The translations under genes were made by a program, and so were the position numbers. The notes beneath the pieces were generated by a model. It ran no database searches and was not told where the DNA came from. It worked only from the letters and a program-made list of their open reading frames with translations. Positions 54,389 to 64,000 of a DNA stretch of 64,000 nucleotides are shown piece by piece. How positions within the stretch are numbered: position 1 is the first letter of the stretch; each line of letters begins with the position of its first letter. This stretch comes from Megalobrama amblycephala. Its lineage: Eukaryota > Chordata > Actinopteri > Cypriniformes > Xenocyprididae. The stretch is taken from the NCBI RefSeq assembly GCF_018812025.1, contig NC_063054.1, forward strand, positions 11,509,008-11,573,007. Reading direction: 5' to 3'.

Positions 54389-56637
54389 TAGGGGCCAAGC
54401 ACTGAAGGTGCTTAGGCACCTATTGTATCTGTTAGATTTCTTTTTATTCTTCTTCTTCTTCCGCTCTTGAAGTCTATGGCAGCCCATAGAACCTCTTGCG
54501 GGAAAGTTGTGAAATTTGGCACACAGTTAGAGGACAGTCTGACCTTTGCCCATAGGAAATTTGGAGTCTCTAACACAATCCCTCTAGCGCCACCAGCTGT
54601 CCAAAGTTGCACTTATGTTTATGCTAATAACTTTTGAACTGTAAGGGCTAGAAACAAAATTATTTTTCCCTCTGATTCCTTGGGTCAAGCCGAATCACCG
54701 ATTGCACACTATGACGTCATTTTCCGTCATGAAAATTTTTCAGCCATTTTGAATTTTCTGAAAAACGTACTTTTTCGAACTCCTCCTAGGCCGTTACTCC
54801 GATTTTCATGAAAATTGAACCAGATCATCTTCAGACCATACCGACAAAAAGTTATGGAATTCAAGTTGATTCCTTAAACCGTTTTCGAAAAAGACGCAAA
54901 CTAATTGTACATAGTGCTTGTGAAAATGGACATAAGGCTGTATCTCCGCAACGCTATATTGTATTCAGACCAAACATCACAAGCATGACCTGAGGCATCA
55001 TGCAGTGTTTCGGTGCAGCGCCACCTACTGGTGCAGAGATATGAAAAATGGTCATTTTTGCTTATAACTTCTGATGGGTTTGTCCAAAAATCATAAATTT
55101 GGTCTTGTTAGATTCGGGGTATCATGTTGAGTCGATTGATATCCAATTTTCCCATATCGGGCATTTTGTCCGTTGGCCATTTTGAATTTTGTGCTAAAAT
55201 GCTGTATTTTACGAACGCATTAACGTATCGTTACGAATCTCGGTATGGGTCTTTGGCACCATGCCCTGAAAATACTCAATAAGTTTCGGCGCAGCGCCAC
55301 CTTGTGGTCAAAAGTTATAACAAAATTTACAAAAATGTTAATAACTTTTGACTGTATTAACCGATTGTAATGAAACTGGTCTCAGTAGATTCCTTGGGTC
55401 ATGCTGAGAACATAGATATACAATTTTCCATAGTCGGTTGAACTTCCTGTCTGCCATATTGTTTTTCTTTAAAAACCTACTTTTTCGAACTCCTCCTAGA
55501 CCGTTGCTCCGATTTTCACCAATATCGAACCGTATCATCTTCAGACGATGCCGACAAAAGTTATGGATTTCAAGTCGATATGTCAAACCGTTTTCATATA
55601 CCGGAGCAACGAATTTGAGGCATGATGCAAAACACACTCTTGAAGCTGTATCTCTGCACTGCTTTATCGTATTCAGACCAAACTTGGTACATGTCATCAC
55701 AAGCATGACCTGAGGCATCATGCATTGTTTCGGCGCAGCACCACCTACTGGACTGAAGATATGAAAAATAGCTATTTTTGCTTATAACTTCTGATGGATT
55801 TGACCAAAAATCATAAGTTTGGTTAGATTTAGATTTCGGGCATCATGTCGAGTCGAATGATATCCAATTTTCCTATATCGGACATTTTGAATTTTGTGCT
55901 AAAATGCTGTATTTTACGAACGCATTAGCGTATCATTACGAAACTTGGTATGGGTCATCAGCACAATGCCCTGAAGGAGCCTGAGAAGTTTCGGACCAGC
56001 GCCACCTTGTGGTCAAAAGTTATAACAACATTTACAAAAATGCTAATAACTTTTGACTATATTAACCGATTGTAATGAAACTGGTCTCAGTAGATTCCTT
56101 GGGTCATACTGAGAACATAGATATCAAATTTGCCAAAGTCGGATGAACTTCCTGTCCGCCATATTGTTTTTCTTTGAAAACTTACTTTTTCAAACCCCTC
56201 CTCGACTGTCGCTCTGATTTTCACCAAATTCGAACTGTATCATCTTCAGACCATGCCAACAAAACGTTATGGATTTCAAGTCGATACGTCAAAACGTTTT
56301 CATATACCGTAGCAACGAATTTGAGGCATGATGCAAAACGCAGTCTTGAAGCTGTATCTCTGCAATGCTTTGACATATTGACACCAAACTTTGGAAGTGT
56401 CATTGTCACCTCACTCTGACCATACCACAACAATTTGGACACAGCGCCACCTATTGGTCGAAAGTGATGAACCAGTAAATCCTCATTTTTGATAATTTTT
56501 CAGCTCGTTTGCCTAAAATGATCTTAATAGGTATTTAATTTCTCACTGTTGCAGTTAGTCTGATGCTCCCAGCCGTGTTGGCTGGCTTCTTGTGCCGTTT
56601 TTGTGCTTGGCCCCGTAATTGCTGCTTGCAGCTATAT
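54389..56637. mobile_element. GGGGCCAAGC-family repeat with three internal 710-bp units
   Basis: Ends AGGGGCCAAGCAC and GTGCTTGGCCCC are inverted. Inside, CTCCTCCTAGGCCGTTACTC-like words recur near 54780, 55490 and 56200, defining three diverged units of about 710 bp. I recall this family as abundant in zebrafish and relatives. Open frames inside have no known domain. It interrupts the TTAA element copy 2. Confidence 0.7.
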
Positions 56638-57253
56638 TTTTAAATTGTAATAATATTTCACAGTATTGCTGTTTTTTCTGTATGTTTGATATACACCACA
56701 TGATCACAGAGGGTTTTTTCACAGCCTACCTGACTGAAAGAGCTCATTATTATGCAAGTCATTTCAGGTCATTATTATGTGATTCTTTTGTCTTCTCAGG
56801 TGAGAATCACCCATTATTCATGATGATTCATGCCTCCACACATACTGTGTTTCTTGACCAAAGATGTTTTAGAAAATTTAAATCTCTCTATTGTTTTATA
56901 TGAAAGAGTAGTCAGCATAATTTTTACAAATTTTTTTGAAGCAAAAACTCTAGTCTACAATCTCCAATACCCAGAAGTCTTGTGAACACAGATTTAATAT
57001 TATTTTTTTGGCCTTATTTCAGTGACTTAAGTTTTTTGTTTTTTCAATAACCACGCATAAACATTATTCCTTCAAAAACACAAACATGTACATACATGTT
57101 CCTCACGTATTATGGTAGCCTAGTTTGTGCTGAATACAGTGTAATGACACTTTTTCCATTAATATGTTTATGAACAATTGAAAAAAGCACAAATGTCAGG
57201 GCATGTCAAAACTTCTCCAGGCCCCAAATCAGCCTCAGACTCCAGGGGGTTAA

Positions 57254-57978
57254 TGTGTCTTTATTTGTGTTGTGTCTGAGCACATGGCTTTGTCTGTGTT
57301 TGTGTTTGCCATGTGCTCCTTTGTTCCCTCCTCCTTGTTTGCTGTCACCACGCCCCCTTGATTAGTCATTGTTCAGTTCTCATTTGTATAGGTATGCTCA
57401 CCTGTCCCTTGTGTTCCCTTTCTTGTTGAGTCCTCATTAGTCTGAGTGTTGTCACCTGTTCCTCATGTTCTTTGCCAGTTCGTTAAACCTTGTGCCTCTG
57501 TGTACTAGTCTCTTGTCACTAAAATCTGTAGTGTTTTTGTAGAAGTTACTTATATTCTTTTGTCATTCTAGTCGTGCCTTGTTCCTAACCATCTGTCTTG
57601 TCTAGTCCTGGTTGCCGTGTCTCTGGTCACCCCTAGTCCTGTCCAGCAGGCTGAGCTTCCCTGGCCACTCTCTCGTTCTACCAAGCAGCAAGACCTGTGC
57701 AGTGCCTGTGAGTCCACGAGTGAATCTCCTCGAATGGTGTGTTCCTGCCTGGGCTACGGGTTTCTTTCCAGTCTTGCACTGCCATACCATATCTGCTCTC
57801 CAACTTCCTGTCATCCTGGGTTGGACTCAGCGGTCGCTCTCTCAGCCTGCCTGTCTTCGTGCCTCATTCCCTTCCTACTGTTTGGACTGTATTCACCTCC
57901 TCACCTCAATACCTTTTCTTCTCAATAAACCTGTAACACTCATCCTGCATTTGAGTCCTCCCTCATAGAACCCTGACA
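57254..57978 (+). repeat. Probable solo LTR of a gypsy-like element
   Basis: The block starts TGTGTCTTTATT after the TTAA element, has a pyrimidine-rich body, CTCAATAAACCTGTAACACT near 57920, and ends CATAGAACCCTGACA. These are LTR-like features. No matching second LTR or clear target duplication was found, so limits are uncertain. Open frames across it are probably not genes. Confidence 0.45.
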
Positions 57979-58642
57979 CTCAGGCTCTAATATTACAGTA
58001 ACGTACCAGCTGACTGAGTTTTCCTTTATAGTTTACATTATTAGTTCAAAGTTTTTTTTCTTGAGAAAAATTAACATGTACTATACAAAATATATCCAAA
58101 TGAATCAATATTGAATAAAATTGAATCTATATCAAATCACAAGCTTATGAATAGAAATTGCATAATGAAATTGATGTCAATGCCAAGGAGGAGGACAGAA
58201 AACATGAAGCAGATTGGTCTATTCAGTTGGTTTGAAGTTTATTAAAAGGACATTTTCAAAAGCTGAAGTGATTTTCTTGTTTTATTTATTAGAATATTAG
58301 TATAACTCAATATTTTAACTAACTGCAAAAGCTGAATAATCAACCAAAGTCATTTAATCAAACCTAGTTGATTAATTGTTCTAACAAATGTTAGATTAAT
58401 TTATTTAGATTAAATTATCAAATTAATTATTTCTTGCAGCCCTGTAGTTAGCATATTTACAGTAGTATTTACAGCACACCAGGAAGCCTCAGGAGCTGAT
58501 ACTCACCAGTTAGGCTAAGGGATTTGCAGAGATCCTAAAGGTTCTCATGTTAGCTGTTATGCTAGCCACAGGCCATGCTTAACCATATAGTCACCTTGTT
58601 AAATTAATAAATAACCACAAGTTGCAAATGGAGAGCACTTAC
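57979..58642. other. fkbp10 intron sequence with an inverted hAT-like remnant
   Basis: About 58085-58190 resembles, in inverse and diverged form, the ATTCGATTTCGATTC-type repeat at about 35520-35620. No gene was seen. Confidence 0.4.
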
Positions 58643-58832
58643 GAAGAGTAGAGATGTGTGCCATCCAGCAGAGAGCAGTTGTAGCGGTATAAAATCAGGT
58701 CATTTGCAGCACTTGTCAGGTTGCAGTCAGCTGGTTTGTAGGTCACTTTGATGTCCACTTGGTCTTTAGGGTTGTGAAAGTCAATGATGTGCAGGTCAAA
58801 AATGAGCACGGCAGATCCTGGGATCAGCTCAC
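58643..58832 (-). CDS. fkbp10: fkbp10 exon: first half of an FKBP-type PPIase domain
   Basis: A 190-bp minus-strand exon runs between an acceptor ending TTCTCAG (58833 onward) and a perfect GTAAGT donor (58637-58642). It encodes the end of one domain and the start of the next: ELIPGSAVLIFDLHIIDFHN, then a linker with CNLTSAANDL and YNCSLLDGTHLYSS, where the conserved substrate-facing tyrosine and DGT occur. It enters at phase 1 and leaves at phase 2, as expected for the two-exon-per-domain layout of FKBP9/FKBP10. YNCSLLDGT favours FKBP10, an endoplasmic-reticulum chaperone for procollagen. Residues YKPADC also recall FKBP9, so the paralogue is likely but not proven. The next exon of the same domain is 9410-9552. 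Confidence 0.88.
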
Positions 58833-58921
58833 CTGAGAACATTTTTATGAAGAACAGAGCAGATGAGAAAAAAATCTGTGTCACATAGAACATGTAGTAT
58901 TGTACCATCAGTCTCATTCTA

Positions 58922-60041
58922 CAGTGGCATGAAAAAGTATTTTGGCACTGTTGCTTCTCTCCCAAGGAGTGGCTGTCCACCAAAAATGACAACAAGAGTT
59001 CAGCGCAGAATACTCAGAGAGGTAAAAAAGAACCCTAGAGTGTCTGCTAAAGACTTACAGAAATCACTGGCACAGTCCAATATCTCTGTGCATACATCGA
59101 CTATATGTAAAACACTGGCCAAGAATGGTATTCATGGGAGGACTCCACGGAGGAAGCCACTGCTGTCTAAAAAAAAAAACATTGCTGCACGTTTAATGTT
59201 CGCAAAAAGGCACTTGGACAGTCCACAGAACTTCTGGCAAAATATTTTGTGGACTGATGAAACGAAAGTTGAACTGTTTGGGAGGAACACACAACGTCAT
59301 GTGTGGAGGAAAAATGGAACAGCTCACCAACATCAACACCTCATCCCCACCGTGAAGCATGGTGGAGAGAGCATCATGGTTTGGGGCTGTTTTGCTGCCT
59401 CAGGGTCTGGACAACTTGCAATCATTAATGGAAAAATGAATTCAAAAGTTTATCAGGATGTTTTGCAGGAAAAGCTGAGGCCGTCTGTCAGACAGTTGAA
59501 GCTAAAAAGAGGATGGATGCTGCAACAGGACAATGACCCAAAACACAGAAGTAAATCAACTTCAGAATGGTTTAAGAAGAACAAAATACATGTTCTGGAG
59601 TGGCCAAGTCAAAGTCCTGACTTGAACCCACTGAGATGCTGTGGCATGACCTCAAGACAGCGATTCATGCCAGACATCCCAGGAATCTGACTGAACTGCA
59701 GCAGTTTTGTAAAGAGGAATGGTCCAAGATTGATCCTGATCGATGTGCCAGACTGATCTGCAACTACAGGAAGCGTCTGGTTGAAGTTATTGCTGCCAAA
59801 GGGGGGGCAACGAGATATTAAATGTGATGGTTCAGTTAATTATTCCTCCCCCTTCTGTCATTGTTTGCATGTTATCCTCATTAAAAATATGAAAACCTAT
59901 AAATGTTTGGGCGGTTTTAGTTAAAGCAGACACTGTTTTTTCATTTGTGTAATTCTGACAAAGATCAGATCACATTTGATGGTGATTTTATGCAAAAATT
60001 TGAGAAATTCCAAAGGCTTCAGATACTTTTTCATGCCACTG
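58922..60041 (+). mobile_element. Tc1-like transposon with short inverted repeats
   Basis: CAGTGGCATGAAAAAGTAT and its inverted copy are flanked by TA (58920-58921, 60042-60043). It lies 90 bp from the fkbp10 exon acceptor. The 5' part of the transposase gene is missing, so this is an internal-deletion copy. Confidence 0.9.
58930..59821 (+). pseudogene. Tc1-like transposase, N-terminally deleted and frameshifted
   Basis: Readable sequence begins at the second helix-turn-helix region (RVSAKDLQKSLAQSNISVHT, about 59038) with no recognisable first DNA-binding helix or start codon. The DDE domain shows the first aspartate in LWTDETKVELFG (about 59250) and the second in QQDNDPKHRS (about 59526). 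Near 59628 a small deletion shifts the frame, and the final segment (MLWHDLKTAIHARHPRNL to GGATRY) is read in another frame, so the third acidic residue is separated from the rest. The enzyme would cut and paste the element; this copy cannot. Confidence 0.9.
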
Positions 60042-62644
60042 TACTTATAAAAAAAAAGTAAAGAAAAAATAAGTCCAAACTGAGGAACTGTATAATGTTA
60101 AATAGATTAAATATGTCAATTGTTTGAATATAATATAGCCAACTATGCCATATAATGGAGGCTAACAAAAATAAAATGGCAAAATACAAGATACTTTCAG
60201 AAGGCCTCGTACACACACATATGGGAACACTATGAACTATTGAACGTAACAAGTTAGAGAAATATCTCTACGCCTGTTTCACACATACTACATTTGCAGT
60301 GCGTATGTGGATTTTTAATTTTTTTTTGTTCTTTTCTGTACCCAGCCATGTTAACAGGTTAGAACTTTAACACTGCACGCGGATGCGGTCTGTCAATGCA
60401 TTCCAGAAGCAGTGTGTCTGCAGCAGTGCAATGATCATTTCCACACTGAGTCTATTGCTGTGGCTGCACTGCGCTGAATTAAAGTGACAGCACATTGTTT
60501 GCAATGTGCATTGCATTAAAATGATCATGTATTTACTCGGAAATCTAGTAATTTCATCATAGATGCATATAATTTAAAATGTATTCTATACTAAAATCCA
60601 GGGCTCTGAACCGGTTCAAGGAACGAAAACAAAAACCGGAAATGAACAAAATTTTGACCGGAATGTAACCAGAAATGGAAATGGAATCAAATTTACGCTA
60701 ATTTGAAATGGCCATTAACCGATTAATAACGTTATTTTTTCGTTCCATTTAATATTTTGATTTGGTAGTCAATCAGTCACAAATTCAAATAGTACAGCCT
60801 ATGCAAATGTGACGCTGACACATCCAAAGTGTGTGAAATGCACTCAGGCTCTACAGCGAGTGAAATGCCCGTGCTGCTGTCAAGTCATCATAGGTTAGGC
60901 AAGTCACAATGGCAATGCCTTGGCATTAGTTTTTCCGATGATATATGTCACCAACCGTCAAGCATTAGGCCTACTGTACATTTAAGTGAAAATGAATGTC
61001 AAGTAGGCAAATATGCAGCTTGTTGTGCATTTTGAAACCAGCAAAAATTGCAGGATATGTAGAACATGAGTTCACACAACGTCACATCACGCACATGCAG
61101 CGCTTCTGTGAATGGAGAAAACAGAATAAAACTATAGGCCTACATAACACATATCCAAGGAAAGGGAATATTTAGGCCTATAGGCTATGCGATATTTCAC
61201 TATATACAAAATGAAAGTGATTCATTGTGCCGCACTCCAAAGATCTAGGAAAGGAAGCAGACATTCTGCTTGTTTTCGTTATTTAAGTGTCTTTCGTAAA
61301 TGTATGAATTATGTCTTGCTTTTATCTGTATGACCATAAATTACGGAGTACAGTTTACTGTCTTAGTAGGAAAAAAAAATTCCAGTGTTCGCGCCGGCGC
61401 CTCACGCGTGCACACTCAAATTCTTGCATTGCTTACTTGATATCACAGCCTGTTAAATAATTAAAATAAAATACAATTAACCAAACATATTGTAATGAAT
61501 AGTGTGCTGCTTAAATAGTGTGAGTGTGATGTGGTGCATGTGTGTGCGCAATCAGTCCCAGGAATGAGGGCCTATGGGAAACGTAGTCCGAATGAAAGTA
61601 AGTTCAATATTCCGGTGACGGCTCCCTCCGGTGGTGCGGGGAAGTCTCACTTGTGACACATATAAAACGTTAGATTGCTCAATTCAGTTCTTTAATACAA
61701 TCTGCCGTTTACCACCCGTGACCACCGCCTGACTGTGCTGTTATGTGAAGGATGATGTCGACAATGCAAGTGAAGTACAAAGCTTACATAATAAATAATA
61801 GTTTAGCATTCGTCTCGAAAATGGAAATAATGCCGAATGAGAAAGGTAGGCTTCAGATTAAATCACTTCACTTTAAATTAATTTGTTTAGCATCTTATTT
61901 AGTTTTATTTCTAATAAATAAACATGTTTCTCGCCTTGAATATAACAATATAAGCTGGAATGGCGTTAAAAAAGAAAAGATAATTTAAAAAAAAAATTGT
62001 TTTGGCTTGACGTATAGCCTGAATAGGCTGTTAACTTTAGAGGTTTTGTGGTAAAATAAAATAGGGCAGTTTTGTTCATAATTTGTGTTTACAAACATTA
62101 TAATTATATTATATATTATATATAGACTAGGCTATTTGTAAACATTTTATTTTATTTACGGATAAATTACATTATTTCTGAATGTAATTATAAAATGCGA
62201 CGTATACATGACATATCTTTTTTTCCTCTCAGGAATAGCGTTGGTATTTTTAACCATGTAGCAAACATTTTAAAATATCTTGAAAAAATAATTTATAAAC
62301 CGTTGATAGTTTTTCCTTTCGTTTAATAGGTTTACATTTGGAGAGAATCTTGTTATAAAAGATAATTGTAGGCCTGTTAGCTAAGACGTCAAATACTCTC
62401 TTTGTTTTTTAATAAATAAAATGCTGTACATATTATTATTATTATAATTAGTAGGCTACATGCAAACAAAAAAAAGTTTAAAAATAACATTATTAACTGT
62501 TATTTTTTCTAAACAAACCTATTTCAGAACAGTGTTTTTTTGTTTGTTTGTTTGTTTGTTTTTTCTTCAGTTTTTATGCCCTGCTAAAATCTACTAAGTT
62601 TGAAAGTCAACATGTGGCTTTTTGCATCGGGTAAAGTAAGGAAA
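60042..62644. other. fkbp10 intron sequence, no gene seen; hAT-like start near 60599
   Basis: CCAGGGCTCTGAACCGGTTC at about 60598 followed by CGAAAAC-type words resembles a hAT-type element end. The remainder is AT-rich with short simple repeats, including (TTTG)n near 62540. No fkbp10 exon could be recognised. Confidence 0.45.
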
Positions 62645-64000
62645 ACGTTTCGGTTATGACTGTAACCTAGGTTCCCTGAAGAGGGAACAAGATATTGCAT
62701 CGAGAATGGCACTGTGGGAATGCTTAGCGTAATTGCATTGTGAAGCACGTTTTCCCTGAGACCACAGGAGGATTTGATACACAAGTTCAAAAAGTGAACG
62801 CGAGCGCAAACCCCACTGGTGATTTATATAGGTGACCACCGATGTGTTGTCTGACCCAACAAGTACATGGTGGCCCCTGAGGTCTGGGAGGAAATACTTG
62901 AGAGCAAGAAAAACAGCCAACATTTCCAGGCGATTGATTTGTCAGTCCATGGTAGTTCCCCTTTCACAGACCCTGAGTTGAGCGACCAACCAGGTTCGCT
63001 CTTCAACCCATGAGGGAAGCATCCATTGTTGTTTTGCGACGATAAGGAGCTCCCAACACAGGACCTTGGGATAGGAACCAGGGTTTCTTCCACATAACCA
63101 GGGCATGTAAGCTTCGCCGTGTAACCATCAAATCCAACAATCTCTGAAACTGTTTTACAGTGAGTGACATGCCTAGCTTTATTCGGTTTACAGCTGATAG
63201 AATTGAATCAATGCAGAGATGTGAAAGATGTGCCTGCATCACCACTAAATCCCAAACCATGCCTAGAAAAGTGGTCCTCTGTGCTGGAAAAATTATACTC
63301 TTTTTGCCGTTTAACCTCAACCCCAACATTTTCATGTGAGCGAGAATGACATCTCAAAGCCAAACCGATAACTGATGTGACTTACCTATAATCAGCCAAT
63401 CGTTAATGTAGTTCAAAATGCGAATGCCCTGAAGACACAGTGGTGCCAGTGCTTGTTTGCCACACATTTGGTGAAAATGCAGGGTGATAAAGCTAGACCG
63501 AATGAAAGAACCCGATATTGGTACACTTCGCCTCCGAAAGCAAACCTCAGGAACTTCCTGTGTTGTGGAAGGATGGATACATGGAAGTATGCGTCCTTGA
63601 GATCTATCGTGACAAACCAGTCCTCAGATCTGATCTGTGACACAATTTGTCTCAAGGTTAACATTTTGAACTTGGACTTCTTCTTTGGAACCGGTTTCTC
63701 TGTCTGGAGGAAGTACACGTTCTATAGCTCCCTTCTTTAACAAAGTTTTTACCTCTTGTTCAATAGCCAGAGCCTGCTTGGGGCCCACCAATGTGGGCAA
63801 GACCCCCATAAATCCGGGCAGGCGAGAGAACTGAATAGTGTAACCCTTTTCGATTGTGCGCAGGACCCAATAAGATATATTTGGCAGTAGTTTCCATGCT
63901 GTCAGATATTCTACTAAGGGAACTAGTCTCTTGAGACTGGCCTCTAGTGATTTTTGAGCAACCAATCCAATACTCTGAAGCAGCGAACCGGCAGGGAAGA
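62645..64000 (-). mobile_element. DIRS-type retroelement C, deleted, running off the window
   Basis: The minus strand encodes RT and part of RNase H of a different DIRS family. The left limit at about 62647 reads CGGTTATGACTGTAACC then GTTCCCTGAAGAGGGAAC, the same layout as the ends of elements A and B. RNase H is followed within about 150 bp by this terminus, so methyltransferase and recombinase are absent. The start of the element lies beyond 64000. Confidence 0.8.
62654..63965 (-). pseudogene. DIRS C reverse transcriptase and RNase H remnant
   Basis: In several frames from 63965 downward: an N-terminal RT region (LRTIEKGYTIQFSRLPGFMG); block A with its aspartate (VTIDLKDAYFHVSILPQHRK, about 63560-63620); then VYQYRVLSFGLALSPCIFTK. 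The YLDD box is decayed near 63400. KQFQRLLDLMVTRR follows, and RNase H with SDNTSVVTYINHQWGLRSR lies at about 62785-62850. Frames change at least four times. The gene is inactive. Confidence 0.85.

Larger units (their letters stand above)
43224..57249. mobile_element. TTAA element, copy 2, with DIRS B and another repeat inside
   Basis: Flanked by TTAA at 43220-43223 and 57250-57253, with inverted ends CACTCTGATGTCTGAGG and CAGCCTCAGACTCCAGGGGG. Subtracting 43424-53694 and about 54389-56637 leaves about 1.5 kb matching copy 1 (20768-22584). No transposase frame is present. Confidence 0.8.

Noticed and set aside
55338..56442. Open frames inside the GGGGCCAAGC repeat
   Set aside because: They occur at equivalent places in the 710-bp units on both strands, as expected from a non-coding repeat.
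57602..57968. Overlapping open frames of 65-118 codons as a gene
   Set aside because: They lie in a probable solo LTR and occur on both strands with no domain.
1..64000. tRNA, rRNA or tRNA-derived SINE genes
   Set aside because: No cloverleaf with plausible A and B boxes was recognised by eye; a tRNAscan-SE run would be the proper test.

Overview
The window looks like vertebrate nuclear DNA, most likely a cyprinid-type teleost. The evidence is two GT-AG bounded coding exons, abundant Tc1/mariner, hAT, Harbinger and TTAA-target DNA transposons, tyrosine-recombinase (DIRS) retroelements, a CR1/L2-type LINE whose ORF1 carries an esterase, and Ty3/gypsy chromoviruses. There is no bacterial operon, CRISPR array, rRNA or tRNA gene that I can support.

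The only host gene I can support lies on the minus strand. An exon at 58643-58832 and an exon at 9410-9552 encode the first and second halves of one FKBP-type prolyl isomerase domain, best matched to FKBP10 (FKBP65). Their splice phases fit exactly, so everything between them (about 49.1 kb) is best read as one intron inflated by mobile DNA. The neighbouring exons are not visible and probably lie outside the window.

Layout. 1-2630: end of a hAT-like element in a DIRS gag fragment, then small repeats. 2632-9169: a Tc1/mariner relic carrying two TTAA elements and a young gag-only LTR retroelement (LTRs identical by eye) with a nine-hairpin leader. 9410-9552: fkbp10 exon. 9600-11140: microsatellites, a palindromic 42-bp tandem repeat and a small MITE. 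11142-15417: TTAA element containing a hAT element containing a Harbinger MITE. 15479-17099: Tc1-like element. 17894-22584: decayed DIRS end, decayed CR1/L2 LINE, a second LINE family and a TTAA element. 24125-26336: non-autonomous LTR element. 27500-33225: 94-bp tandem array split by a chromodomain Ty3/gypsy element (27809-32957). 36747-42991: near full-length DIRS element A. 43220-57253: a TTAA element holding DIRS element B (43424-53694), which holds a nearly intact CR1/L2 LINE (46480-51628), plus a GGGGCCAAGC-family repeat. 57254-57978: probable solo LTR. 58643-58832: fkbp10 exon. 58922-60041: Tc1-like element. 62645-64000: DIRS element C, running off the window.

Points most worth attention: the array of nine short stem-loops with compensatory base changes in the retroelement leader; a single in-frame UGA between LINE ORF1 and ORF2, kept in two diverged copies and followed by an open AUG-less linker; the giant fkbp10 intron; and the exact empty-site comparison that defines the DIRS B insertion.
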